The notes under the pieces are model-generated. The model ran no database searches. It worked only from the letters and a program-made list of their open reading frames with translations, and was not told the DNA's origin. From positions 1 through 64,000 of the forward strand of contig RGCG01000001.1 in the NCBI GenBank assembly GCA_009919275.1: a stretch of DNA of 64,000 nt. The letters run 5' to 3'. The DNA is from Actinomycetota bacterium. Its GTDB lineage: Bacteria > Actinomycetota > Acidimicrobiia > Acidimicrobiales > Ilumatobacteraceae. Made by a program: the position numbers and the translations under genes. Below, one piece after another: positions 8,055 through 18,098 of this stretch (positions are counted from its first letter, which is position 1; each line of letters starts with the position of its first letter).

Positions 8055-8873
8055 TTAGTTGAAGAGGTCGGGGTCGGACTTGACGATGTCGTCCCAGAGT
8101 GGCTGGAAGTTGAGCCACATCGCTGCCTGGTGCGCCGTGTTGTTGCGGGTGTACTCGGCCCATTCGTGGGGAATCAGCTTCGGCTTGCCGGCGGCCTCGG
8201 CCATCAGCTGGGCCTGACACGTGCGCTCCATTGTGATGAAGGCATACGCGGCGGCATCGACGGTGTCGCCCGTGGTGAAAAGGCCGTGGTTCTGGTGAAT
8301 GGCGGCCTTGTAGTTGCCGAAACAATCGGCAAAACGGATTCCGTCTTCGATCTCGAACACCACCTTGCCGCCGACATCGTCGATGAGTACGTGGTCGTTG
8401 TAGAACGCGCACGAATCCTGCGTGATGGGGTCGAGAAGGCGGCCGAGGGACGACCACGACTTGCCGTAGACGGAGTGTGCATGCGCGGCGGCGTTGATGT
8501 CGGGACGGGCCTTGTGCACCGCGGCGTGCAAGACGAACGCGGCGCGGTTGACGGGGCGTGATCCGTACACCACGTCACCGTCGTGGTTCACGAGAATCAA
8601 GTCACTGACGCTGATCTGACGGAACGACATGGCAAACGGGTTGACCCAAAAATGATCGGTGAACTCGGGGTCGCGAACCGTGATGTGTCCGGCGACTCCT
8701 TCGGAGAATCCGAACTTGCCGAAAATGCGCAGGGCCCCGGCGAGCCGTTCCTTGCGGTGGCGGCGTTCGTCTTCGAAGTTGTCGAACTTGGGGATCGACA
8801 CGAAGTCGAGTGGCTTCGGTGTCAGCGGAATTCCGTCGATCATGGGGACACTGGGTGCATCGGTGACTGCCAT
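8055..8873 (-). CDS. class II aldolase/adducin family protein
   Basis: 272 aa. The family holds zinc-dependent fuculose/rhamnulose-type aldolases and decarboxylases. The zinc-binding histidines are visible in [11 protein letters not shown] and in [14 protein letters not shown], and the glycine-rich phosphate region is [10 protein letters not shown] near residue 62. The substrate cannot be named. The ATG start at 8873 is followed by a plain N-terminus without a signal peptide. It is divergent from the acyl-CoA mutase gene, with 95 bases between. Confidence 0.85.
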   Translation of the reverse strand: MAVTDAPSVPMIDGIPLTPKPLDFVSIPKFDNFEDERRHRKERLAGALRIFGKFGFSEGVAGHITVRDPEFTDHFWVNPFAMSFRQISVSDLILVNHDGDVVYGSRPVNRAAFVLHAAVHKARPDINAAAHAHSVYGKSWSSLGRLLDPITQDSCAFYNDHVLIDDVGGKVVFEIEDGIRFADCFGNYKAAIHQNHGLFTTGDTVDAAAYAFITMERTCQAQLMAEAAGKPKLIPHEWAEYTRNNTAHQAAMWLNFQPLWDDIVKSDPDLFN

Positions 8874-8968
8874 GGCCCCAACACTACGCCCGATCGCGTT
8901 CCGATCTCGGCGCGAATGTTGACGCAGACTGCACCGTGCCGTGCCGAAAACCCTACGATTTGGGGTCT

Positions 8969-10564
8969 ATGGCTGACCCCACCGCAGACGTTTCCTCCTG
9001 GCCGAAGACCGACTCGGGTATTCCGATCGCTCCGCTCTACACGGCCGACTCCCTGAGCGGGTGGAGCGCGGGGACGCAGTTGGGCGAACCGGGCAAGCCG
9101 CCCTACACGCGCGGCGTCTACCCGACGATGTACCGCGGCAAGTTGTGGACGATGCGCCAGTACGCCGGCTTCGGTACCGCCGCGTCGACCAACGAGCGGT
9201 TCAAGTTCCTCTTGCAGGCGGGTCAGACAGGCCTGTCGTGTGCGTTCGACCTGCCCACGCAGATGGGTTACGACTCCGACCACCCGCGCGCCGAGGGTGA
9301 AGTCGGCAAGGTGGGCGTGGCGATCGACTCGATGGCCGACATGCGAATTCTTCTGTCGGGCCTGCCGCTCGACAAGGTCTCGACGTCGATGACCATCAAC
9401 TCGACTGGCGCGATTCTTCTCCTCATGTACGAACTCGTCGCCGAAGAACAGGGTGTGCCGGCCAGCGCCATCAGCGGCACAATCCAGAACGATCTTCTGA
9501 AGGAGTACATCGCGCGTGGCACGTACATCTACCCACCACGACCGTCGATGCGCGTCATCACCGACATCTTCGAGTACTGCTCGAAGCATGTTCCGAAGTG
9601 GAACACCATCTCGATCTCGGGGTATCACATCCGCGAAGCCGGTAGCACTGCGGTGCAGGAAATTGCGTTCACCATCGCGAACGCGATCGCCTACGTGCAG
9701 GCGGCGGTCGATGCCGGCCTGAAGGTCGATGACTTCGCACCGCGACTCAGTTTCTTCTGGAACGGTCACAACAATTTCTTCGAGGAAGTCGCCAAGTTCC
9801 GTGCCGCACGTCGCATGTGGTACCGCATCATGACCGATCGATTCGGGGCGCAGAAGGAGTCGAGCAAGCTGCTCCGTTTCCACACCCAAACGGGCGGCAG
9901 CACGCTCACTGCCCAGCAACCGTTGAACAACGTCGTGCGCGTCGCCATCCAGTCAATGGCGGCGGTGCTTGGTGGCACGCAGAGTCTCCACACCAACGGG
10001 TACGACGAAGCAATCAGCCTTCCCACCGAAGAGGCCGCGCGCATCGCACTGCGCACGCAGCAGATCATCGGCTACGAAAGCGGAGTCGCCGACACGCCCG
10101 ACCCGCTGGCGGGTTCGTACTTCGTCGAGAAATTGACCGATGAAGTCGAGGCGCTCGCATGGGAGTACATCAATCGCATCGACGAGATGGGCGGTGCGGT
10201 GGCGGCCATCGAGCAGGGCTTCCAGATGGACGAAATCGAACAGGCGGCCTACGAGTACACCAAGTCGATCGACGACGACGAGCGTGTCATCGTCGGGGTC
10301 AACAAGTTCAAGGTCGACACCGAACCCGAGCCGAAGGCCTTCCCGATCGATCCGCAACTGCAGGTCGACCAAGTTGCAAGCCTGAAGAAGTTCAAGGCGG
10401 AACGCGACATGGCTCTCGTGACGGCGAAACTCGCCGATGTCACTGCGGCAGCACGCGGAACCCAGAACCTGTTGTATCCGATGAAGGAAGCACTGCGCGC
10501 CAATGCCACGCTCGGCGAGGTCAGCGATGCCTTGCGCGAGGTCTTTGGCGTCTACCAGCCGTAG
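8969..10564 (+). CDS. acyl-CoA mutase large subunit (methylmalonyl-CoA mutase type)
   Basis: 531 aa from the ATG at 8969. It is the TIM-barrel half of a B12-dependent acyl-CoA mutase, without a cobalamin-binding domain, so a separate small subunit is needed and is not in this window. Motifs are [52 protein letters not shown] and NISGYH-like [11 protein letters not shown]. The tyrosine in RQYAGF favours methylmalonyl-CoA over isobutyryl-CoA, but the FDLPTQ form is shared with isobutyryl- and hydroxyisobutyryl-CoA mutases, so the substrate is open. It would connect propionate, valine and isoleucine breakdown to succinyl-CoA. Confidence 0.88.
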   Translation: MADPTADVSSWPKTDSGIPIAPLYTADSLSGWSAGTQLGEPGKPPYTRGVYPTMYRGKLWTMRQYAGFGTAASTNERFKFLLQAGQTGLSCAFDLPTQMGYDSDHPRAEGEVGKVGVAIDSMADMRILLSGLPLDKVSTSMTINSTGAILLLMYELVAEEQGVPASAISGTIQNDLLKEYIARGTYIYPPRPSMRVITDIFEYCSKHVPKWNTISISGYHIREAGSTAVQEIAFTIANAIAYVQAAVDAGLKVDDFAPRLSFFWNGHNNFFEEVAKFRAARRMWYRIMTDRFGAQKESSKLLRFHTQTGGSTLTAQQPLNNVVRVAIQSMAAVLGGTQSLHTNGYDEAISLPTEEAARIALRTQQIIGYESGVADTPDPLAGSYFVEKLTDEVEALAWEYINRIDEMGGAVAAIEQGFQMDEIEQAAYEYTKSIDDDERVIVGVNKFKVDTEPEPKAFPIDPQLQVDQVASLKKFKAERDMALVTAKLADVTAAARGTQNLLYPMKEALRANATLGEVSDALREVFGVYQP

Positions 10565-10570
10565 GTGTCC

Positions 10571-11122
10571 CTACAGCCAGTTGATGTCGGGGGCGGGACG
10601 CCCCGGATTCTCGACCACGCCGGTGGGCCAGCCGAGATAGACGAGACCGAGCACCTCGGTGTCGGGCGCAAACCCACAGACGTCGTTGATGGCGGCGTTC
10701 GCGCCGCGCATCGGCGAACCCCACAGAGCCGCCAGCCCGTTGGCGTGTGCCGCCAGCAACATGTTCTGCACGCCGGCTGCGACCGCGTAGCGGTTTTCGG
10801 CGGTGCGTTCGGGGCTGTCGCCCGGCGCGGCTCCGACTGCGACGACGATCGGCGAACGTAGGTACTTGGTTCGCGTCTTTTCCACCTTCGGGGGGTCGTC
10901 ACCCTGGGCGGCCATGACGTCGGCGATTGATTCGCCAAGCATGCGGCGCGTCTCGCCAGTCAGCACCGCAAGACGCCACGGCCATGTTCGCTTGTGGTTG
11001 GGTGCCCAGGTGACGAGTGCAAGCAACTCTTCAACGAGGCTTCGGGAGACTTCGCGCTGCGCGTCGATGAGCAGGCTGCTGCGACGCGAACGGATGAGCG
11101 CGGCAAGTTCCTCGGGTGTCAT
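10571..11122 (-). CDS. nitroreductase family FMN oxidoreductase
   Basis: 183 aa. Members bind FMN and reduce nitro-compounds, quinones or flavins with NAD(P)H. Visible marks are the N-terminal IRSRRSS flavin-phosphate region, WAPNHKRTWPWRLAVLTGE, and the C-terminal GLAALWGSP block followed by LVYLGWPT. Its stop faces the mutase stop at 6 bases distance. Its start is 1 base after the dapD stop at 11124, so it is translationally close to dapD. Confidence 0.85.
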   Translation of the reverse strand: MTPEELAALIRSRRSSLLIDAQREVSRSLVEELLALVTWAPNHKRTWPWRLAVLTGETRRMLGESIADVMAAQGDDPPKVEKTRTKYLRSPIVVAVGAAPGDSPERTAENRYAVAAGVQNMLLAAHANGLAALWGSPMRGANAAINDVCGFAPDTEVLGLVYLGWPTGVVENPGRPAPDINWL

Positions 11123-11123
11123 G

Positions 11124-12050
11124 TCAGTTCTTGTGTAGTGCGGCGTTCAGGCCGCCCCAGGTGCCCTGTCGTTGCACCGCCTCGACTGCGCCGGTGGTGC
11201 TGTTGCGGCGGAACAGCAAGTTGTTGGCACCCGACAGTTCGCGGGCCTTCACGGTGCTGTCATCGGGCAGACGGACAAGGGTTCCGGCCGTCACGTAGAG
11301 ACCCGCTTCGATGACGCAATCGTCGCCGAGCGAGATGCCGAGGCCCGAGTTTGCACCGAGCAGGCATCGCTGGCCGACGGTGATCATTTCTTTTCCGCCG
11401 CCCGACAGGGTTCCCATGATGCTGGCACCACCGCCGATGTCGCTTCCGTCACCGACAACGACGCCCGCCGAGATACGGCCCTCGACCATCGAAGCGCCGA
11501 GTGTTCCGGCGTTGAAGTTGCAGAAGCCCTCGTGCATGACCGTGGTGCCGGCGGCGAGGTGTGCACCAAGACGAACGCGGCTTGCATCGGCAATGCGAAC
11601 TCCGGACGGCACGACGTAGTCGGTCATGCGCGGGAACTTGTCGACGCCGTTCACGACGAGGTGTTCACCACGCTGTGCGAAGTTCCACGCGATGCTTTCG
11701 AGTTGGTCGATGGCAACCGGACCGCGGCTCGTCCAGGCAACGTTGGTCAGCAGCCCGAATGCGCCGTCGAGGTTCAGCGTGCGGGGTTGGGCGAGGCGAT
11801 GGGACAGCAGATGCAGTCGCAGGTACACGTCGCTTGCACTTTGCGGTGCCGCGGCAGTGTCGACGACGATCCGAACGGGTGCGAAGGTGACGCCACGCTC
11901 GGGGTCGCCGGGGGCGGTGCGCTCGATGCTGCTGCTGGGTGCATCGGCGGGAATCATCTCGCCCCACCCGAGCGCACGAAATCGCGTGTCGAGAACCGCA
12001 CCGTCGGTGGCGATCGTTGCGAGGCCGACGCCCCAGGCTGTCTTGGTCAT
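11124..12050 (-). CDS. dapD: tetrahydrodipicolinate N-succinyltransferase, actinobacterial type
   Basis: 308 aa. It transfers succinyl from succinyl-CoA to tetrahydrodipicolinate in the lysine and meso-diaminopimelate pathway. The left-handed beta-helix hexapeptide region is clear: [20 protein letters not shown] and [20 protein letters not shown] match the mycobacterial enzyme closely and differ from the E. coli type. The N-terminal 100 residues are the actinobacterial extra domain. It lies 34 bases downstream of lysS, so two lysine-linked genes are adjacent. Confidence 0.93.
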   Translation of the reverse strand: MTKTAWGVGLATIATDGAVLDTRFRALGWGEMIPADAPSSSIERTAPGDPERGVTFAPVRIVVDTAAAPQSASDVYLRLHLLSHRLAQPRTLNLDGAFGLLTNVAWTSRGPVAIDQLESIAWNFAQRGEHLVVNGVDKFPRMTDYVVPSGVRIADASRVRLGAHLAAGTTVMHEGFCNFNAGTLGASMVEGRISAGVVVGDGSDIGGGASIMGTLSGGGKEMITVGQRCLLGANSGLGISLGDDCVIEAGLYVTAGTLVRLPDDSTVKARELSGANNLLFRRNSTTGAVEAVQRQGTWGGLNAALHKN

Positions 12051-12084
12051 GTCGTGGCTCCTGTCGCGGTGGTGAACCGACGGT

Positions 12085-13602
12085 TCAGTCGAGAACCTCG
12101 GGTCGCAGGGTGGGGAAGAGAATGACGTCGCGAATGGTTGGGACGTTGGAAATCAGCATCGTCAGACGGTCCATTCCGATGCCGAGACCTCCGGTCGGGG
12201 GCATGCCGAACTCGAGTGCGCGGAGATAGTCCTCGTCGACCGTGCCGGCTTCGGCATTGCCGGCTTCCTTGGCGCGCTGTTCGTCTTCGAATCGCAGGCG
12301 TTGCTCGATGGGATCATTCAACTCGCTGTAGCCGTTGGCGAGTTCGCGACCGCCGACGAACAGTTCGAAGCGCTCGGTGAGGTGCGGGTCGTTGCGGTCG
12401 ACGCGGGCAAGAGGGCTGATCTCGACGGGATGTCCGGTGACGAACGTGGGGGCGATGAGTTCGTGTTCGGCCAGCGCCTCGAAGAGTTCCTCGATGATCT
12501 TGCCGGAGCCCCACCGCGCCTCGGTTCGGACGTTGTGTTTGGCGGCGAGTGCGCGAAGATCGTCGACGGGTTGCGACGGGTGCACTGCGACGCCGGTCTT
12601 TTCCTGCACGAGGTCGATCATCCGTACGCGCCGGAAAGGTTGAGCGAGGTCGACCGACAGGCCGTTCACGTCGACGACCGTGGTGCCGATTGAATCGCGA
12701 GCCGCGGCAGCGAACAATTCTTCGGTGATGGCCATCACGTCGCTGTAGTCACCGAAGGCTTGGTACAGCTCCATCATCGTGAACTCGGGATTGTGGCGCG
12801 GCGAAATTCCCTCGTTGCGGAACACGCGGCCGATTTCGTAGACGCGTTCCATGCCCCCGACGATCAGGCGCTTCAGGTGAAGTTCGAGCGCGATGCGCAG
12901 GTACAACCCCATGTCGAGCGCGTTGTGGTGGGTGGTAAAGGGTCGGGCGTGAGCCCCACCGGCCTCGACGTGCAGCACCGGGGTCTCGACTTCGATGAAA
13001 CCCTTTGATGCGAGCGTGCGACGGAACGAGGCGATGATGGCATGACGCACCGCGAATGCCCGTCGTGCGTCGTCGTTCGAGATGAGGTCGGCGTAGCGCT
13101 GTCGGTACCGCGTGTCGGTATCGGTGAGGCCGTGCCACTTGTCGGGAAGTGGTCGCACGGCCTTGGCGAGAAGCTCGAGACCCGAGACCTTGACGGACAG
13201 TTCGCCCTTGCGGGTTGTCATGACGGTGCCGTGCACTCCGACCCAGTCACCGAGATCGAGGTCACCGATGCGCGCGAAGAGTTCGTCGCCGACGACGGCC
13301 TTCGACACGAACAACTGGATCTCGTCGTCGCGATCGCGCAACGTGGCAAAGATCAGTTTTCCCTGGTCGCGCTTCAGCAAGACGCGTCCCGCCACCGCCA
13401 CCGTGACCTCGGTTTCGGTGCCCGGCTCGAGGTCTGCGTGTGCCGCGCGGATTTCGATGAGAGTGTGTGATCGGTCGAAGCGGTACGGGTACGGGTTGGT
13501 CCCCTCGCTGCGCATCGCGGCGAGTTGGTCGAGGCGACGGCTGCGCTCGGCCGCGAGACCGTGTTCGGCTTCCACAACGGGCATGTCGGCGGAGTCACTC
13601 AC
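12085..13602 (-). CDS. lysS: class II lysyl-tRNA synthetase
   Basis: About 505 aa. N-terminal OB-fold anticodon-binding domain ([21 protein letters not shown]) and a class II catalytic core: motif 2 [18 protein letters not shown] and motif 3 [14 protein letters not shown]. The start is uncertain. The ORF opens at TTG 13632 inside a palindrome; GTG at 13602 ([13 protein letters not shown]) or ATG at 13584 are more plausible, and I used 13602. It is divergent from the M15 peptidase gene and upstream of dapD. Confidence 0.92.
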   Translation of the reverse strand: MSDSADMPVVEAEHGLAAERSRRLDQLAAMRSEGTNPYPYRFDRSHTLIEIRAAHADLEPGTETEVTVAVAGRVLLKRDQGKLIFATLRDRDDEIQLFVSKAVVGDELFARIGDLDLGDWVGVHGTVMTTRKGELSVKVSGLELLAKAVRPLPDKWHGLTDTDTRYRQRYADLISNDDARRAFAVRHAIIASFRRTLASKGFIEVETPVLHVEAGGAHARPFTTHHNALDMGLYLRIALELHLKRLIVGGMERVYEIGRVFRNEGISPRHNPEFTMMELYQAFGDYSDVMAITEELFAAAARDSIGTTVVDVNGLSVDLAQPFRRVRMIDLVQEKTGVAVHPSQPVDDLRALAAKHNVRTEARWGSGKIIEELFEALAEHELIAPTFVTGHPVEISPLARVDRNDPHLTERFELFVGGRELANGYSELNDPIEQRLRFEDEQRAKEAGNAEAGTVDEDYLRALEFGMPPTGGLGIGMDRLTMLISNVPTIRDVILFPTLRPEVLD

Positions 13603-13610
13603 GGATTCCC

Positions 13611-13639
13611 ACGGTAGTGCGTGGGCCCACAACTACCGT
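13611..13639. promoter_or_regulatory. dyad symmetry between lysS and the M15 peptidase gene
   Basis: ACGGTAGT and ACTACCGT form 8-bp arms around a central perfect palindrome GTGGGCCCAC, offset by one base. It fills the short divergent promoter region. It may be an operator, a cruciform or a bidirectional leader hairpin; nothing shows which. Confidence 0.4.
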
Positions 13640-13648
13640 TGTCGTTTG

Positions 13649-14890
13649 ATGACTGCGCGGCGACTCTCGAAGATCTTCGCGGTGGCCATCGTGGTTCTTT
13701 CCGTGGCCGATTTTTCAACGGGCGTCGACGCGGACACCGCGAACGTTCCGTTGCCGGTCACGCGCGAGTGGACCGCGCCGATGAAGCACGCGATTTCCAT
13801 CTCCCGGCCCGGGGGAATCTCCCTTGCGGTCCGCGCGCGAATCAGGGACGTCGCCACGGCCATCGGAGCCGAGGCATACCCCGGCCGTGCAGCCATGGTT
13901 GGCCTCACACTCGTCCGACGCGAAGAAGACGTGGTGCAGCGAGTCAAACGCGGCATGCAGGTGCCGATGTCGGTGACGGTGCAGCCCGACGAGGTTGTGC
14001 GCAACCTGTTGTCTGCCGAGGCTGCCGATGCTCTCGCTGCAGGTGGCATTGTCATGGGGGAGAGTTCCGCAAGGTATCGCGGTGCACGGGTCGGCGACGT
14101 TGTGACGCTGGTGGGCCGCCGTCAACGTCAGCTCACCTTCACGATCGGTTTCGTTGCCGACGACGAGATTGTCGGCGGAGGTGATCTCTTGGTGTCACCC
14201 CAACAAGCCGACAGATTGGGGGCCACAACCATCACCCGGTACACCGTGACGGGCTTCCGCAACCCCGACACTGCAACCTCCGCGCTGGCTGCGGCGGGTT
14301 TCGTGAACGGCATGAGCTACCGCGTTCGACGCACATGGGAGGGCGAGAACCCCGACGCAACCCTCGGTCTCGGTGAAGCCAAGCTTCTCGTCGGAGAATT
14401 CGCGTACTCGCTTTCCAAGTCCGGCGCGGTCACCGCCGACCCCGACTGGATTCGCGCCAACATCACGCCCCGGCGGTTCTTCGATGGCATCCCGGTTCGC
14501 GCCGCGTGTCACCGCCGAATCTGGGCTCCCTTGCAGGGTGCACTCAACGAAATCAAACGAGCCGGCCTCGACGACCTCATCGACGTCGACAACACCAACA
14601 AATACGGCGGTTGCTTCTACCCACGGTTGAATCGAATATCCGGGGGCCTCGGTTACCTGTCGCGACACTCGTGGGGAATGGCCTTCGACTTGAACACCGA
14701 AACGAATTCGCAGGGACGACCGCCGAATCTCGACTGTCGGATCGTGCGAATCTTCCGCGCTTGGGGATTCGCGTGGGGCGGCAACTTCACTCCCGCCGAC
14801 GGCATGCATTTCGAATATGTCGGTGAACGGCGCGACAACATCGAGTACCCGTCGAAGTATTGCCCGAACCTCGTCAACCGCGACCGATAG
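13649..14890 (+). CDS. secreted M15-family D-Ala-D-Ala peptidase with extra N-terminal region
   Basis: 413 aa from the ATG at 13649. Residues 1-29 look like a signal peptide (MTARRLSKIFAVAIVVLSV). The C-terminal 130 residues hold the M15 (VanY-type) zinc site: SRHSWGMAFDLN supplies H and D, and DGMHFEYVG the second His, after RAWGFAWGG. The middle region (about residues 60-240; ARVGDVVTLVGRR, YTVTGF) resembles the extracellular small beta domain of MacB/FtsX-type proteins and is not usual in M15 enzymes. It probably trims peptidoglycan outside the membrane. Divergent from lysS; 10 bases before the next gene. Confidence 0.8.
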   Translation: MTARRLSKIFAVAIVVLSVADFSTGVDADTANVPLPVTREWTAPMKHAISISRPGGISLAVRARIRDVATAIGAEAYPGRAAMVGLTLVRREEDVVQRVKRGMQVPMSVTVQPDEVVRNLLSAEAADALAAGGIVMGESSARYRGARVGDVVTLVGRRQRQLTFTIGFVADDEIVGGGDLLVSPQQADRLGATTITRYTVTGFRNPDTATSALAAAGFVNGMSYRVRRTWEGENPDATLGLGEAKLLVGEFAYSLSKSGAVTADPDWIRANITPRRFFDGIPVRAACHRRIWAPLQGALNEIKRAGLDDLIDVDNTNKYGGCFYPRLNRISGGLGYLSRHSWGMAFDLNTETNSQGRPPNLDCRIVRIFRAWGFAWGGNFTPADGMHFEYVGERRDNIEYPSKYCPNLVNRDR

Positions 14891-14900
14891 CCTGCAGGGC

Positions 14901-16262
14901 GTGACACTTCGGTTCATCATCGTTGGTGGTGGTCCGGCGGGAAATTCCGCCGCCACGTGGGCGGCGCGACTCGGTGCCGAAGTCGTGATGATCGAACGTG
15001 AAATTGTCGGCGGCGGCGCACACCTTCTCGACTGCATCCCGTCAAAAGCGATGATTGCAACAGGTGGCGCGATGAGCGCAACGAAACGCTTCGCCGGTAT
15101 GGGGATCGAACAGCACGACGTCGAGATCGACGTCGATTCGCTGGCCGAGCGAATCGGCGGCATCGTCAACCGACTGCAGGGCACCACGACCCAGTTGCTC
15201 GAAAGCCAGGGTGTCACGATCATCCGTGGCGAGGCACGGTTCGTCGGCCCGAAAGAGGTTGTCGTGCGCGGCCCCGAGGGCGAACAAACCTTGCGCGGGG
15301 ACGCTTTTCTCGTTGCGACCGGTTCGCGTCCGCGCATTCCCGACTGGTGCAAGCCCGACGGTGAGCGAATTCTCACCACCCGCGACTGCTACCCGCCGAA
15401 GGTGTTCCCGAAGAGCATCGCGGTCGTCGGCTCCGGAGTCACCGGCGTGGAGTTCGTTCACATGTTTGCTTCATTCGGAGCCGAAGTCACTCTCGTCGTC
15501 AGTCGTCAGCAGGTTCTCCCCGGTAAGGACCCCGAGGCCGCCGCCGCACTCGAGGACTCGTTCCTCAATCGCGGGGTGAAACTTCTGAAGGGCGCGCGGG
15601 CAACGGTCATCGACCGCGAAGGGGATGGCGTGGTCGTGAAGTGCGACGACGGGCGCGAAGTCCGGGCAACGCACGCCGTGCTCGCCATCGGGTCCGAGCC
15701 GAACGTTGAGGGCCTGGCGCTCGACATTGCCGGCGTCGAGCTCGATCCTCGGGGTTACGTCAACATCGATCGGCACTGCGAAACCAATGTGAAGGGGATC
15801 TATGCGGCGGGCGACGTCAGCGGCAAGTTGCCTCTGTCATCGGTCGCGTCGATGCAGGGACGCAAGATCGCCGAGCACCTGATGGGCGCGAATCGAGCGA
15901 CGCACCGCCATCTCGACTACGACAAAGCGGCGTCCGCCATTTTCACCCAGCCCGAAATCGCAGACGTCGGTCTTGCCGAAGCCGAAGCCTTCGCCAACGG
16001 ACGAAAGATCCGCGTCACCAAGGTGCCGTTTTCGTCGACGGCCAAGGCGCTCATCCACAACGACCCGCGCGGCTTCGTGAAACTGATCTCCGACCCGAAC
16101 ACGGGTCAAGTGCTGGGCGGCACAATCGTTGGTCGTCACGCGGGAGAACTGATCAGCGTCATTGCCCTAGCGGTGACGGCACACCTGAAAGTTGCCGACC
16201 TGCTCGACACCCTCTTCGTGCACCCCGCCCTCGCCGAAGCGCTGCTCGACGCCGCCGAATAG
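14901..16262 (+). CDS. LpdA-like NAD(P)H-quinone dehydrogenase / flavoprotein disulfide reductase family
   Basis: 453 aa from the GTG at 14901. It has the two Rossmann motifs (VGGGPAGNSAAT near the N-terminus, VVGSGVTGVEFVHMFA near residue 180) and the FAD motif IYAAGDVSG. In place of the CxxxxC active-site disulfide it has AHLLDCIPSK, with one cysteine, as in mycobacterial LpdA (Rv3303c), which acts on quinones and is not a lipoamide dehydrogenase. The C-terminal FVHPALAEALLD keeps His and Glu. I infer a cytosolic quinone or dye reductase. Convergent with the carboxylase gene. Confidence 0.85.
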   Translation: MTLRFIIVGGGPAGNSAATWAARLGAEVVMIEREIVGGGAHLLDCIPSKAMIATGGAMSATKRFAGMGIEQHDVEIDVDSLAERIGGIVNRLQGTTTQLLESQGVTIIRGEARFVGPKEVVVRGPEGEQTLRGDAFLVATGSRPRIPDWCKPDGERILTTRDCYPPKVFPKSIAVVGSGVTGVEFVHMFASFGAEVTLVVSRQQVLPGKDPEAAAALEDSFLNRGVKLLKGARATVIDREGDGVVVKCDDGREVRATHAVLAIGSEPNVEGLALDIAGVELDPRGYVNIDRHCETNVKGIYAAGDVSGKLPLSSVASMQGRKIAEHLMGANRATHRHLDYDKAASAIFTQPEIADVGLAEAEAFANGRKIRVTKVPFSSTAKALIHNDPRGFVKLISDPNTGQVLGGTIVGRHAGELISVIALAVTAHLKVADLLDTLFVHPALAEALLDAAE

Positions 16263-16303
16263 GCGGCGGCATTCACGGGGTACAGCCGCCGAATAGGCGG
16301 CGG
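16251..16303. terminator. duplicated 19-bp hairpin between convergent genes
   Basis: GCCGCCGAATAGGCGGCGG occurs at 16251-16269 and again at 16285-16303. Each copy folds into a GCCGCC / GGCGGC stem with loop GAATA. The first copy includes the last codons and stop of the reductase gene, and the second looks like a duplication of that end. Together they form a likely bidirectional terminator between genes meeting tail to tail. Confidence 0.65.
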
Positions 16304-16309
16304 CGGGCT

Positions 16310-18079
16310 TTATTCGATGACGGCGACGATGTCGCCGGAGCCGACGGTATCGCCGGCCTTCACCTTGATCTCTTTCACCTTGCCCGACTTCTCGGCCTGA
16401 ATCTGGTTCTCCATCTTCATCGCCTCGAGCACGACGACGGCCTGGCCGGCCTCGACTTCCTGGCCGACCTCGACGAGGACCTTCACGATGGTTCCCTGCA
16501 TCGGAACAACGACGTCGCCACTGCCCGAACCACCCGCGCCACCGCCACCCGACGATGCGGCGCGTGCCGGTTTCTTCGCTTTGGCGGGGCCGGCCGACGC
16601 AACCATCTGACCTTCGGGAACCCACATCTTCACTGCGAAGCGCTTGCCGTTGACCTCGACGGTGGTCTTGCGCTCGACGAGTGATTCGGCATCGTCGCCC
16701 GCAGGCGCGGGCGCAGTACCCCCGACGTTGGAGAGATCGAGGCGCTCTTCGACCCACTTCGTCGAATGTTCGAACGCGACGAAGTCGGGATGTTCGAGAA
16801 TCGCGATGTCGGCGGGGATCGTCGTGTGAACGCCCTCGACAACCATCTCGTTCAGCGCGCGAATGGTGCGCGCGATGGCGGTGTTGCGATCTTTGCCCCA
16901 CACGATGAGCTTGCCGACGAGGTTGTCGTAGAACTGACTGACGGTGTCGCCCGATTCGTACCCGCCGTCGAAACGCACGCCGAACCCGTCGGGGGTGACG
17001 AGCTTCGTGATGGTGCCGGGGGAGGGAAGAAACTTGCCGCCGGCGGGGTTCTCGGCGTTGATGCGGATCTCGATCGCGTGACCACGGCGCTGCGAGAGCA
17101 CCTGCTTCTGCGTCATCGGCAACTTCTCGCCCGATGCAACGCGGATCTGCCACTCGACGAGGTCGATACCCGTGATCACCTCGGTGACCGGGTGTTCGAC
17201 CTGCAGACGGGTGTTCATCTCGAGGAAGAAGAACTCGCCGTCCTGATAGATGAACTCGACGGTTCCCGCGTTGTAGTAGCCGACGGCCTTCGCAGCTTTC
17301 ACCGCGGCCTCGCCCATGGCTTCTTCGACACCGTCGGGCAGTGCACCAGCTGGTGCTTCTTCGATCAGCTTCTGGTGACGGCGCTGCGCGGAACAGTCGC
17401 GCGTGCTGACCCACACGACATTGCCGTGCTTGTCACCGACCAACTGCACCTCGATATGGCGCGGCCAGGTGAGGTACTTCTCGACGTAGACCTCGTCGCG
17501 GCCGAAGAACGCCTTTGCCTCGCGTTGCGCGGAATCCATGGCTTCTTTCACGTCGGCGGCCGCGTGGACCACCTTCATGCCGCGCCCGCCACCGCCGAAC
17601 GCTGCCTTGATGGCGACGGGGAAGCCGACCTTGTTTCCGAAGTCCTCGATCTCTTTCGCCGACTTTGCGAACTCCGTCGTGCCCGGCACGATCGGGGCGC
17701 CACCGCGCTGGGCGGCGATACGGCTCGAGACTTTGTCGCCCATTTCGATGATCGCTGCAGGAGGTGGTCCGATGAACTCGACACCAAGTTCAGTGATCGC
17801 CTGCGCGAAGTCGGCGTTCTCGCTGAAGAACCCGTAGCCGGGGTGCACACCGTCGGCACCGCTCTTCTTGATGGCATCGAGAATCGCTTCGGTATTGAGA
17901 TAACTCTCGGCCGCGGTCTGTCCGCCGAGTGCGTATGCCTCGTCGGCGAGGCGCACGTGGAGTGAGTTGCGATCGAGTTCCGAGTAGACCGCGACGGTCT
18001 TGATCCCCATCTCTCGGGCGGCCCGAATGACTCGGACGGCGATTTCTCCACGGTTGGCGATGAGGATTTTCTTGAGCAC
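16310..18079 (-). CDS. accA3: acyl-CoA carboxylase alpha subunit (biotin carboxylase plus BCCP)
   Basis: 589 aa from the GTG at 18079 (LKKILIANRGEIAVRVIRA). N-terminal biotin carboxylase with ATP-grasp (AFGGGGRGMKVV, EMNTRLQVEHPVTE) and a C-terminal biotinyl domain with the biotinylated lysine in VVLEAMKMENQI. A flexible Ala/Gly linker precedes it. It carboxylates biotin for acetyl- and propionyl-CoA carboxylases, and supplies malonyl- and methylmalonyl-CoA with a separate beta subunit not present here. It is back to back with birA, with 19 bases between start codons, so the enzyme and its biotinylating ligase share a promoter region. Confidence 0.93.
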   Translation of the reverse strand: MLKKILIANRGEIAVRVIRAAREMGIKTVAVYSELDRNSLHVRLADEAYALGGQTAAESYLNTEAILDAIKKSGADGVHPGYGFFSENADFAQAITELGVEFIGPPPAAIIEMGDKVSSRIAAQRGGAPIVPGTTEFAKSAKEIEDFGNKVGFPVAIKAAFGGGGRGMKVVHAAADVKEAMDSAQREAKAFFGRDEVYVEKYLTWPRHIEVQLVGDKHGNVVWVSTRDCSAQRRHQKLIEEAPAGALPDGVEEAMGEAAVKAAKAVGYYNAGTVEFIYQDGEFFFLEMNTRLQVEHPVTEVITGIDLVEWQIRVASGEKLPMTQKQVLSQRRGHAIEIRINAENPAGGKFLPSPGTITKLVTPDGFGVRFDGGYESGDTVSQFYDNLVGKLIVWGKDRNTAIARTIRALNEMVVEGVHTTIPADIAILEHPDFVAFEHSTKWVEERLDLSNVGGTAPAPAGDDAESLVERKTTVEVNGKRFAVKMWVPEGQMVASAGPAKAKKPARAASSGGGGAGGSGSGDVVVPMQGTIVKVLVEVGQEVEAGQAVVVLEAMKMENQIQAEKSGKVKEIKVKAGDTVGSGDIVAVIE

Positions 18080-18098
18080 GAGTGACAATGTTGGTGCG

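Noticed and set aside
8840-9919. 359-aa minus-strand ORF over the acyl-CoA mutase gene
   Set aside because: It is a shadow of a well-conserved mutase; composition is that of an antisense frame.
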